The notes beneath the pieces were generated by a model. That model saw nothing but the letters and a program-made list of their open reading frames with translations, was not told the origin of the DNA and did no database searches. 64,000 bases of DNA, from assembly GCA_019419545.1 (NCBI GenBank), contig DXZT01000062.1:1-64000 (forward strand), written 5' to 3'. This document shows positions 1-7,072 of the stretch, in pieces. Within the stretch, counting starts at the first letter, position 1. The number at the start of each line of letters is the position of its first letter. The stretch comes from Collinsella sp. (lineage in GTDB: Bacteria > Actinomycetota > Coriobacteriia > Coriobacteriales > Coriobacteriaceae). The position numbers were made by a program, and so were the translations under genes.

Positions 1-54
1 GACGCCGCCCTCTCAAGGCGGAGATCACCAGTTCGAATCTGGTACGGGCTACCA
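1..54 (+). tRNA. tRNA-Glu (CUC), 3' part only
   Basis: The window opens inside a tRNA gene. The visible part runs from the D-arm/anticodon stem through the T-arm to CCA and is identical to the two complete copies downstream. The anticodon loop CTCTCAA gives anticodon CUC (reads GAG, Glu). The 5' acceptor strand lies outside the window. Confidence 0.9.
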
Positions 55-76
55 CTTCTTTTCTGCTGAGGCTTAT

Positions 77-153
77 GGCCCGTTCGTCTAGCGGTTTAGG
101 ACGCCGCCCTCTCAAGGCGGAGATCACCAGTTCGAATCTGGTACGGGCTACCA
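77..153 (+). tRNA. tRNA-Glu (CUC), copy 2
   Basis: Complete 77-nt cloverleaf. Acceptor GGCCCGT pairs with ACGGGCT (with a G-U closing pair). The anticodon stem CCGCC/GGCGG encloses CTCTCAA, so the anticodon is CUC. The T-arm contains GTTCGAATC, and CCA is encoded. The only alternative reading would be a mis-set acceptor boundary by one base. Confidence 0.95.
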
Positions 154-175
154 CTTCTTTTCTGCTGAGGCTTAT

Positions 176-252
176 GGCCCGTTCGTCTAGCGGTTTAGGA
201 CGCCGCCCTCTCAAGGCGGAGATCACCAGTTCGAATCTGGTACGGGCTACCA
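176..252 (+). tRNA. tRNA-Glu (CUC), copy 3
   Basis: Identical in sequence to copy 2 and exactly 99 nt downstream of it. It is followed directly by a rho-independent terminator, so it is the last gene of the tRNA transcription unit. Confidence 0.95.
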
Positions 253-262
253 CGCATCTGAT

Positions 263-294
263 ACCCGGTCTTCCTATGGAAGGCCGGGTTTTTT
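263..294 (+). terminator. Rho-independent terminator of the tRNA-Glu array
   Basis: A 12-bp stem (263-274 with 278-289, one T-G pair) closes a TAT loop and is followed by a run of T. It lies 10 nt after the last CCA. Confidence 0.9.
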
Positions 295-402
295 ATTTTC
301 AAACAACCGTCTGCAATTCCCGTTTGAACCAGAGCTTTGCGTTCTGCCTATGGCCCTTACGGGTACAATATCCAAGATATTTTGACTGTTAGAAGGAGTC
401 TC

Positions 403-1710
403 ATGACGGAGTCCTCTCAGCATACGTCTAAGCCCCAGGTCGAGGTTGAGGCCTCGGGCGGAGATGACAATAAGAGCGCACGCCGCGGCGCCATCTTTAT
501 CGGCGTCGTGCTGGTAGGTTATATCGTCTATCTGGTGGTAACCGGGCAGATGGGGCAGTTCTGGGCCGCTATGTCGAGCGTCCAGGCGTCATGGCTCGTT
601 GTCGCGTGTCTTTGCATGTTCATGTACCTGTTCTTTGGCATTGTGGCCTATGCGATCGCCGTCTGGCTCGATCCCAATTCGCCCGTCGGCATCCGCGACC
701 TGATCTCGGTCGAGGCGAGTGGCATCTTCTTTGGCAACCTGACGCCCATGATGATGGGCTCCACCCCGGCTCAGATCTATCGCCTGACCAAGGCCGGCCA
801 AAACGTGGGCGAGGCCGGCGCCACGCAATTCACGCGTTTTATCGTGTACCAGTTTGGCCTGGTCGCCTGGGGCGCTATCCTGCTGCTCGCCCGTATGCCG
901 TTTTTTGCCGAACGCTACGGCGACATGACGCTGCTGTGCGTCTTTAGCTTTGGTGGACACTGCTGCATCTTGCTTGGCATCTTCGCCGTCGCGCTCATGC
1001 CTAAGACCGTCACGCGCGTCGCCCATTGCATCATCAATTGGCTCGAGCGCATTGGTGTCTCGGCCACTAAGATCGAGAGTTGGCGCACGTTTGTCGATGG
1101 CGAGATCTACTCCTTCTCCGAGAAGTTCAAGCTTTCGGCCGGACATTTTTCTTCCATGCTGCTCACCGTGTTTATCACCATGCTGCAGCTCGCGTTTTTC
1201 TATCTGGTTCCGTATTTCCTGATGCTTGCCTTTGGCCACCACGAGGTCGACTTTTTCTCGGTCATGGCCGCGAGCGCCTTTGTCCAGCTGTTAAGCTCTG
1301 CGGTTCCCTTGCCCGGTGGAACTGGTGGCGCTGAGGGCGGCTTTGCATTGTTCTTGGGTCATTTCTTCGGTTCGGCTTCGACCGCCGGCTATCTGCTGTG
1401 GCGTCTCATTACGTTTATTGCGCCTACCATTTTGGCTGCGCCCCTGCTGGGACTTAAGAGCGCCCACAACGAGAGCATCCATGCGCGCTGGGATCGCGTG
1501 ATGCGCAAGCTCGGCCGCACGCCTCAGACGCCCTCTGCGCCCACTAAGCCGCACCCCACGAATGCTGTTACCGTTGATCCCAAGAAGCACGCTCAGAAGG
1601 CTCCTGGGACCGCTAAGCCGACTCATAAAACCTATGTGCGCCAGACGGGCGACGGTATTCGCGTATCTCCGTCGGCACTCAATAAGAAGAAGCACCCTAA
1701 GTCGCAGTAG
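403..1710 (+). CDS. Flippase-like integral membrane protein (UPF0104/LPG-synthase TM domain family)
   Basis: This 435-aa multi-pass membrane protein resembles the 'lysylphosphatidylglycerol synthase transmembrane/flippase-like' family. It has a polar N-terminus, about eight hydrophobic segments between residues ~30 and ~360, and a family-typical region containing GNLTPMMMGSTPAQIYR near residue 110. A basic, Pro-rich cytosolic tail of about 70 residues follows. There is no C-terminal aminoacyl-transferase domain, so MprF-like lysyl transfer is not expected; a lipid or glycolipid transport role is only inferred. The ATG at 403 is chosen because AGAAGGAG sits just upstream; an in-frame ATG at 337 lacks such a site. 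It appears to be a single-gene unit. Confidence 0.85.
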   Translation: MTESSQHTSKPQVEVEASGGDDNKSARRGAIFIGVVLVGYIVYLVVTGQMGQFWAAMSSVQASWLVVACLCMFMYLFFGIVAYAIAVWLDPNSPVGIRDLISVEASGIFFGNLTPMMMGSTPAQIYRLTKAGQNVGEAGATQFTRFIVYQFGLVAWGAILLLARMPFFAERYGDMTLLCVFSFGGHCCILLGIFAVALMPKTVTRVAHCIINWLERIGVSATKIESWRTFVDGEIYSFSEKFKLSAGHFSSMLLTVFITMLQLAFFYLVPYFLMLAFGHHEVDFFSVMAASAFVQLLSSAVPLPGGTGGAEGGFALFLGHFFGSASTAGYLLWRLITFIAPTILAAPLLGLKSAHNESIHARWDRVMRKLGRTPQTPSAPTKPHPTNAVTVDPKKHAQKAPGTAKPTHKTYVRQTGDGIRVSPSALNKKKHPKSQ

Positions 1711-1755
1711 GGCAGTCGTGCGTTCTTCATGATGCGGGGTATATTTGTGCTGTTT

Positions 1756-1787
1756 GAGAGATAATCCTCTTACGTAGATTATCTCTC
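1756..1787. promoter_or_regulatory. Perfect 11-bp inverted repeat, candidate TetR operator
   Basis: GAGAGATAATC (1756-1766) is repeated as its exact reverse complement at 1777-1787, with a 10-nt spacer. It lies 39 nt before the tetR-type start codon and has no T-run, so an operator is likelier than a terminator. Autoregulation by the adjacent regulator is inferred from position only. Confidence 0.6.
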
Positions 1788-1826
1788 ATCTGTTGATGAT
1801 TGCTCGTATATCGAAGGGACACGCCC

Positions 1827-2438
1827 ATGGCAACCAGCAAACCGCGCCTTGATCGCCGCATCGTTCGCAGCCGCAATGCCATCCTTTCCGCTTTCGAGCG
1901 CCTGCTCATGGAAAAGCCGCTGGCAGACATTACGGTGAGTGCCATCGCGCGCGAGGCCAATGTCGACCGCAAGACCTTTTACGTTCACTTTGGCACGGTT
2001 GATGGCCTGCTCGATGCCATTGCCGTCGATGTGGTGGAGATGATTGTCGACTCGGTCGAGAAAACGCTTACTTCCATGGACGGCGACACCAACGAGCGCG
2101 CCCTGGGCGCGGCGGCGACCTTCTTTAAAACCGTTAATGAGGCACTGTGCAACAACTTAGTGCTCAATCGTCAGCTGATCGAGAATATTCCGCTCGATGA
2201 TTTCATGGCTCGTCTTCGTGCGCCGCTCGAACATGAGATTGCCGAGCGCGATCTGCTGCCCCAGGGTCTCAAGGACGAGATGTTCGACTACTATCTGGCG
2301 TTTTTGCTGTCGGGTATTATCGGTATCTATCGCACGTGGGCGCTGTCTGACGGCTCGGTTCCTATCGAGCGCGTCTCTGAGGTCGCCAACGATCTGACTC
2401 TCAATGGTCTGTCGAGTCTGGAATCTCGCTTGGATTAG
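1827..2438 (+). CDS. TetR/AcrR-family transcriptional regulator
   Basis: This 203-aa protein has an N-terminal TetR helix-turn-helix at about residues 15-60 (ITVSAIAREANVDRKTFYVHF) and a variable all-helical C-terminal ligand domain with a hydrophobic helix near residue 170 (YYLAFLLSGIIGIYRTW). The ATG at 1827 follows GAAGGGAC; an in-frame ATG at 1800 would start inside the region just after the palindrome. Its stop lies 3 nt from an IS3-family transposase remnant that marks the edge of the cobalamin island. Its original 3' neighbour has therefore probably been displaced. The ligand and targets cannot be read from the sequence. Confidence 0.9.
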   Translation: MATSKPRLDRRIVRSRNAILSAFERLLMEKPLADITVSAIAREANVDRKTFYVHFGTVDGLLDAIAVDVVEMIVDSVEKTLTSMDGDTNERALGAAATFFKTVNEALCNNLVLNRQLIENIPLDDFMARLRAPLEHEIAERDLLPQGLKDEMFDYYLAFLLSGIIGIYRTWALSDGSVPIERVSEVANDLTLNGLSSLESRLD

Positions 2439-2440
2439 GC

Positions 2441-2533
2441 CTAGTTGGGCTCGTCGGCGTGGAAATTCCTGTTCCTGAGGTTCTCCGGCGCCTTGGAGAC
2501 CTTGCCGGCGTAGGAGCTGTAGCCTGAGGATCC
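2441..2533 (-). pseudogene. IS3-family transposase (orfB) remnant
   Basis: Read on the minus strand, codons 2533-2444 encode about 30 residues that include GYSSYAGKVSKAPENL and NRNFHADEPN, then TAG. This matches the conserved stretch of IS3/IS150-group OrfB just before the catalytic 'W-x-TD' motif (typically '..Y.G.v...peNll.RnF.a..PN..W.TD'). Nothing else of the transposase is visible. It is preceded in frame by the stop codon of the ATPase gene (2534-2536), so the insertion relic abuts the island's first gene. Confidence 0.75.
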
Positions 2534-3772
2534 TTAAAAGAAAGTCCAGTTTATCCTTCCCACTCCAATTTTGGAATCCTCCGATGCGCCTTCGCACGCT
2601 CGCATGACCTCGATACCATGCGAGCGTGCGAACTCGGCGAGCTCTGCGTTGCGGGCGTTTATGGTGCCGAAGGCGGCGGGGCACACGATAAGGCGTGCGC
2701 AGTGGACGAGGAGCTCTTTGGCGCGGGCTATGGTTTTATCCCCGATTGGCTCGAAGGCGCGCTCGGCCACGCATTCCGTCGCTAGGTCGCGCGCGAGCTC
2801 GCAGTCGATGTCCCCTTCGTGCAGAACGCCCGCGTAGAACGCCTTGCCCTGCCGGATGAGCTGGCGAAACACAGCCGACCCCGTACCTGCGCCAGCGATG
2901 ACGAACGTGTGCGCATCGCCGTGTGGGCGCCCAATTTCCACGCTGCCGAAGCGCTCGTTGAAGGTGCCATGTTGAAGGCCATAGAGCTCGCCAATCGTCT
3001 CGCGCGTGAATATGTCCTCGGGTGCGCCGGCGCGGAAGACCCGGCCGTCCTTCACGCAAATCACCTTGTCGGCGCTTTTCTGCGCGAGCTCGAGTTCGTG
3101 GATGGACATGATGACAGCCACATTCCGCGATTTCGAAAGGTGGCGAAGTATTCGCAGCAGGTCGATCTGGTAGCGGATATCGAGATACGACGTGGGCTCG
3201 TCGAGCACGAGCACACGCGGATCCTGCGCGATGGCTCGTGCGAGCATGACGCGCTGGCGTTGCCCGTCGCTTATCTGCATGAAGTCGCGCTCGGCGAGCT
3301 TTTCCACATGTGCGGTTTTCATGGCCTCGTCGACCCGACTATGGTCGTCGGGCGAGAGTGTGCCCATTCGCCCGGTGTAGGGATGCCTTCCCGCCTCTAC
3401 GATATCGCGGCAGGTGAGGAGCTCGGTCCGGGGTCGATCTGTCAGCATAACGGCAAGGTTCCTTGCGAACTCCGCCGTCTTCCATCGGGAAATCTCCCGC
3501 TCGTCGAGCTCGACCGCGCCGGCAAGCGGTGCCAGATGGCGTGTAATGGTTTTCAAGATGGTCGACTTGCCCGAGCCGTTCGGCCCGATGAGCGCCACGA
3601 CGTCGCCCGCGCGAACCTCCAGCTCGACGCCTTCGACTACGACCTTCTTGTCGTATCCCGCCGACAGGTCGCTTATGCGGAAAAGCGGCGCTCCGTCAGC
3701 CTGCGTTTTTACCGGGGTTTCGAGGTTCGACTCCCCTCCGAGCGTTTTGGGCCGCGGCACGAATTCCCCCAT
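2534..3772 (-). CDS. Cobalamin/iron-type ABC transporter ATPase with extra C-terminal domain
   Basis: This 412-aa ATPase energises the adjacent FecCD-type permease (BtuD/FepC role). The nucleotide domain (about residues 28-260) has Walker A GPNGSGKST, a non-canonical signature ISDGQRQR in place of LSGGQ, Walker B VLVLDEPT and a switch His (SIHELE). About 120 additional residues follow (~285-412), starting HTFVIAGAGTGSAVFRQL. They resemble a small Rossmann-like domain with a glycine-rich turn; its function is unknown. The gene starts 1 nt after the permease stop. The last residues lie next to an IS3 remnant, so the extreme C-terminus (GVGRINWTFF) could be IS-derived. Confidence 0.88.
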   Translation of the reverse strand: MGEFVPRPKTLGGESNLETPVKTQADGAPLFRISDLSAGYDKKVVVEGVELEVRAGDVVALIGPNGSGKSTILKTITRHLAPLAGAVELDEREISRWKTAEFARNLAVMLTDRPRTELLTCRDIVEAGRHPYTGRMGTLSPDDHSRVDEAMKTAHVEKLAERDFMQISDGQRQRVMLARAIAQDPRVLVLDEPTSYLDIRYQIDLLRILRHLSKSRNVAVIMSIHELELAQKSADKVICVKDGRVFRAGAPEDIFTRETIGELYGLQHGTFNERFGSVEIGRPHGDAHTFVIAGAGTGSAVFRQLIRQGKAFYAGVLHEGDIDCELARDLATECVAERAFEPIGDKTIARAKELLVHCARLIVCPAAFGTINARNAELAEFARSHGIEVMRACEGASEDSKIGVGRINWTFF

Positions 3773-4813
3773 CTACCTCACCCGCTTCTTCAACATGAGT
3801 GCGATAACCACCGGCGCGCCGAAGATGGCGGTGACGGCGCTGATGGAAAGCTCGACGGGGGAAAACAGCGTGCGCGCGATCAAATCGCAGCCCGCGCAGA
3901 AGATGGCGCCTCCCAAGAAGCACGCAGGAATCACTCGGATGGGCTTCGACGACTTCAGCGCCGACTTAACGAGATGCGGAACCGCGATGCCTACGAACGA
4001 CACCGGACCAGCGAACGCGGTCACGCAGGCGGAGAGCATGCTCGCTAGAAGGACGAGCACCACGCGGAAGCGTGCGACGTTCACGCCGACGCTTTTCGCG
4101 TAGGCTTCTCCCAGCTGGAAGGCGGAAAGGGGCTTCGATATCGCGAATACGCATGCGCTCACGGTGATCACCACGACCGCGATGACCGCGACGTCGTCCC
4201 AGCTCGAACCCGAGAAGCTACCCAAAGACCAGTTGTGCAGGTTCACGATGGACTGGTCGTCGGCGAAGGCGATGAGGAAGTTCGTCGCCGCCGAGCAGAT
4301 GTATCCCACCATGACGCCCGCCACGATGAGCATGGCCATGGAACTTATGCGCCGTGCGATGAGGAGCACGAAGCCGATGGTGATAAGCGAGCCCAGAAAC
4401 GCTGCGACCACCATGGCCGGCGAGGACATGGCCTGGTTCGCGCCCAGAAGTACGATCATCGTAAGCGCGACGACGAACTTTGCGCCCGAGGAGACGCCCA
4501 AGATGAACGGGTCGGCGATGGGGTTGTTGAAAAACGTCTGCAGCAGGAACCCGGAGAGGGAAAGCGCCCCGCCGAGAAGCACGGCTGAAAGCACACGCGG
4601 CAGGCGAATCTCCCAGATGACTTGGCTTTCCATGGAATTGGCCGCGCCGCCCGAAAGGATGCCGGGGATGTGGTCTGCGGGCACGAGCACGCTCCCGATG
4701 CACAGGTTGGCCCCGACGAGCACGATGAGGGCAACGGCGAGCAGCGCCGTCACGACGCGACACCGCGCGGCGCGCCCCGATTCGTCGTATGTCATGGAAA
4801 GTCGGCTTCTCAT
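3773..4813 (-). CDS. FecCD/BtuC-type ABC transporter permease
   Basis: This 346-aa permease has about ten hydrophobic segments and family-typical stretches such as RLPRVLSAVLLGGALSLSG (residues ~70-90) and FVGIAVPHLVKS near residue 270. It belongs to the iron-siderophore/haem/B12 permease family. It lies 4 nt after the binding-protein gene and abuts the ATPase gene. Sharing a riboswitch-controlled transcript with cbiK points to cobalamin, cobinamide or another metal tetrapyrrole as substrate. The sequence alone cannot separate B12 from haem or siderophore. Confidence 0.88.
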   Translation of the reverse strand: MRSRLSMTYDESGRAARCRVVTALLAVALIVLVGANLCIGSVLVPADHIPGILSGGAANSMESQVIWEIRLPRVLSAVLLGGALSLSGFLLQTFFNNPIADPFILGVSSGAKFVVALTMIVLLGANQAMSSPAMVVAAFLGSLITIGFVLLIARRISSMAMLIVAGVMVGYICSAATNFLIAFADDQSIVNLHNWSLGSFSGSSWDDVAVIAVVVITVSACVFAISKPLSAFQLGEAYAKSVGVNVARFRVVLVLLASMLSACVTAFAGPVSFVGIAVPHLVKSALKSSKPIRVIPACFLGGAIFCAGCDLIARTLFSPVELSISAVTAIFGAPVVIALMLKKRVR

Positions 4814-4817
4814 GGTG

Positions 4818-6389
4818 CTAGCCGAGCTTCCTCAGATAATGGAAGTCGCTCGCGTCATCGCCGGTGAACGCCCCGTGCAGCTCGTCGATAATGTCGGCGG
4901 TAGAAGTCATCTGCTGGTACATGTCGGCGCTTGTAACCCAGACGTTGCCGTTCTTCACGGCTTTGAACTGCGACAATAGCGCGTTTTTGCCTACAAAGTC
5001 GTTCAAGGTGGCAACCGATTCGTCGATGGTGCCGTTGTAGACGATAATGTCGGCATCCTTCGCCGTCGCGTAGAAGCGCTCCATTTCGAGCGTTACTGAC
5101 GAACCTGACGTCGACGCCGTCTGCGCGTCATCGAGCGCGTAGTTGCCGCCTGCAAGCTCGATCATCTGCGCCACGTAGTCGCCCGCCCGCCGCGTGACGG
5201 CGGCCCCGTTCGAGTTAATGTAGAAATACGCCACGGTTTTACCTGACGACGCGAGCCTCGACGTTTGCTCGACGTGGGCCTTCTGCTCGTTGAACAGGTG
5301 CGCGGCCTCGTCTTCCTTGTCGAACAGGACGCCGAAAAGCTTAATCCACTCGACGCGCCCGAGTGCTTCGGGCTCGCTCGACGACTGTTCGGTGAGCACG
5401 ACGAGCCCGAGCTTCTGCAGCTTTTCCTTCACATCGGGCGTGTGGTTGATCATGGTGTTCTCGATGGCGAGCGTGCAGCCCGAGGCCGATATTCGCTCGT
5501 AGTCGGGCGCGCTGTACTTGCCGCCGTAGGCGATCGCCCCACTTTCGAGTGCGCTTTTGAAGCCCGCGACCGAGCAATCGTCGGCCTTCGTGCCCGACAT
5601 GAGGATGTTGTCGTTCGCATCGAGCGCGTCGACCAGGCACATCGTCGCCGACGACACGAGGTACACCTTGTTGGCGGGACGCCTTATGACCGCGATGTCG
5701 GAGCTCAACCCATCAGGTACCTTTGCATCTTGCGGTACCACGAGGAAGCGCTCCCCGTTCGAAATGCAGATAAGCCGCAGGCCGCCTTCGTACTCGTCGA
5801 GTGTGAAGTGCTCGGCGTATTCAAGCTGAAGCGCCCCCGTCGGCTCCCAGCCGCAGCCCAAATCGGCGTTGTGGAAGTCGGCCGCGGCGCTTGAAGCCGT
5901 TCCCGCAGGGGAGCCGCCGCTTGCATCGTCGCCCGATTTCTCCTTCATGGTGGATGAGTCGAAGTGGAGCGTGTAGTCGATGGTGTGCGGCGTCGACATG
6001 GCGACGGTCTCGGCCGACACGGCGATGTCCTCGTCGAGCGTGACGGGTATCTCGAACGTGGAGTTGCCGCCGTCGTTTACGGGCGCGTAGTCCACGCCGT
6101 TGACGGTCATTTTGTCGTAGTTCGAACTCGACCAGGTGATGGTCGCGGTGTAGGTGTCGCCATCCTTCACAATTGTGGTGGGTGAGGCGATGCTTGCGCG
6201 CCCTGACCCGCCGGAGAGCGAGACGCTCACAGTGTATTCCTGAGAGCCTGCCGTGCCACCGGTCGCGTTCGGGCTCGCACTGCACCCCGCGAAGGGAAGC
6301 GCGAACAGGGCGACGAGAACGCAGGCGATCGCGCGCACCGCGATGCTGCGACGCTTCCTGCTTTCCCCCTTGGGAAGAATCGACCGCAT
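4818..6389 (-). CDS. Substrate-binding lipoprotein with N-terminal beta-rich domain and BtuF/FecB-like domain
   Basis: This 523-aa lipoprotein has a signal peptide ending in lipobox PFAGC (Cys ~35). Residues ~50-150 form a beta-rich module (TATITWSSSNYDKMTV, FEIPVTLDEDIAV, then TIDYTLHFDSS). The C-terminal ~330 residues look like the Fe/B12 periplasmic-binding fold (IAVIRRPANKVYLVSS, PEALGRVEWIKLFGVLF). The N-terminal module shares its pattern with the small lipoprotein encoded just upstream. That suggests a second ligand or cell-surface hand-off function; this is inference. It is the binding component for the FecCD/ATPase pair that follows. Confidence 0.82.
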   Translation of the reverse strand: MRSILPKGESRKRRSIAVRAIACVLVALFALPFAGCSASPNATGGTAGSQEYTVSVSLSGGSGRASIASPTTIVKDGDTYTATITWSSSNYDKMTVNGVDYAPVNDGGNSTFEIPVTLDEDIAVSAETVAMSTPHTIDYTLHFDSSTMKEKSGDDASGGSPAGTASSAAADFHNADLGCGWEPTGALQLEYAEHFTLDEYEGGLRLICISNGERFLVVPQDAKVPDGLSSDIAVIRRPANKVYLVSSATMCLVDALDANDNILMSGTKADDCSVAGFKSALESGAIAYGGKYSAPDYERISASGCTLAIENTMINHTPDVKEKLQKLGLVVLTEQSSSEPEALGRVEWIKLFGVLFDKEDEAAHLFNEQKAHVEQTSRLASSGKTVAYFYINSNGAAVTRRAGDYVAQMIELAGGNYALDDAQTASTSGSSVTLEMERFYATAKDADIIVYNGTIDESVATLNDFVGKNALLSQFKAVKNGNVWVTSADMYQQMTSTADIIDELHGAFTGDDASDFHYLRKLG

Positions 6390-6393
6390 GGCG

Positions 6394-6927
6394 TTACTTC
6401 AGTGCGTCGGCGCGCAGATCGACGCCGGCGGATTCGAACACGAGCGTGCGGTCGTACCACTGCTCTTTTCTAATACTCCACGCGGCGCAGGCGGTGTCCT
6501 CGTCGAGCGCTTCAACGGGCACGTCGTAGGTGTACTTGCCTTCCGCGTTTTCCACATAGGGGATGAAGTCGGCCTCGCTCGCGGCGGCAGCCTCGTCGCC
6601 CGTGCCCATGAAGAGCTTGCCGTAGCCCGTGCCGGAAAGCGTCATCACGCAGTGCATGGAGCCGTTTTCCACGATGAGCTGGGCGTCCACAATCCTGAAC
6701 ATGTTCGAGCTGGAATCTACGGTGATCGGATAGGTGCCGTCGGCCACCTTGTCGGCGGTGATGGGGGCAGCGCTTGCGCCCTCGGGCGCATCGGCCGCCT
6801 GTTCGGTCTTTTCCTGGGAATCGGCATCGCTTGCCTTTGCGCTGTCGATTGAATTTCCGCCGCAGCCGGCGAGCGAGAACGCGAAAAGCGCCGCTGACAG
6901 GGCGAAGGCGAGGGTTTTCTTCAACAT
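6394..6927 (-). CDS. Small lipoprotein of unknown function beside the B12-type transporter
   Basis: This 177-aa protein has a signal peptide and lipobox LAGCGG (Cys ~22), an Asp/Glu/Ala-rich linker to ~55, then one beta-rich domain. Motifs include NMFRIVDAQLIVENG, LSGTGYGKLFMGTG, YDVPVEALDED and WYDRTLVFES. I recognise a family often seen near metal or tetrapyrrole transport genes, with NEAT-like strand spacing, but cannot assign a ligand. It ends 4 nt before the binding-protein gene and lies 145 nt after cbiK. It is probably an accessory cell-surface receptor of the same transporter. Confidence 0.75.
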   Translation of the reverse strand: MLKKTLAFALSAALFAFSLAGCGGNSIDSAKASDADSQEKTEQAADAPEGASAAPITADKVADGTYPITVDSSSNMFRIVDAQLIVENGSMHCVMTLSGTGYGKLFMGTGDEAAAASEADFIPYVENAEGKYTYDVPVEALDEDTACAAWSIRKEQWYDRTLVFESAGVDLRADALK

Positions 6928-6990
6928 GGAGGGAGGTTCCTTTCAATCGCTTCGACCGCCCGCTCGTGCGGTGGGCGGGCGGGACGCGAA

Positions 6991-7037
6991 TGCAACGGGC
7001 ATGCGCCGTCGGTCGGGGAAGGCGCATGCCCGTTGCA
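6991..7037 (-). other. Perfect 17-bp intra-operon hairpin between cbiK and the lipoprotein gene
   Basis: TGCAACGGGCATGCGCC (6991-7007) is repeated as its exact reverse complement at 7021-7037 around a 13-nt loop. No T-run follows on the minus strand. An mRNA-stabilising or processing hairpin that sets unequal expression of cbiK and the transporter genes is likelier than a terminator. Confidence 0.6.
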
Positions 7038-7072
7038 CGGGGACGCGACCGGCGCCCCCGTGCGCGGCGAGT

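Larger units (their letters stand above)
1..252 (+). repeat. 99-bp tandem repeats carrying tRNA-Glu
   Basis: Each unit is a 77-nt tRNA gene plus an identical 22-nt spacer (55-76 and 154-175). The spacers show no visible divergence, which indicates recent unit duplication or gene conversion. The array continues left of the window, so the total copy number is unknown. Confidence 0.9.

Noticed and set aside
75..392. 105-codon frame across the tRNA-Glu repeats
   Set aside because: It translates tRNA and spacer twice in tandem; not a protein gene.
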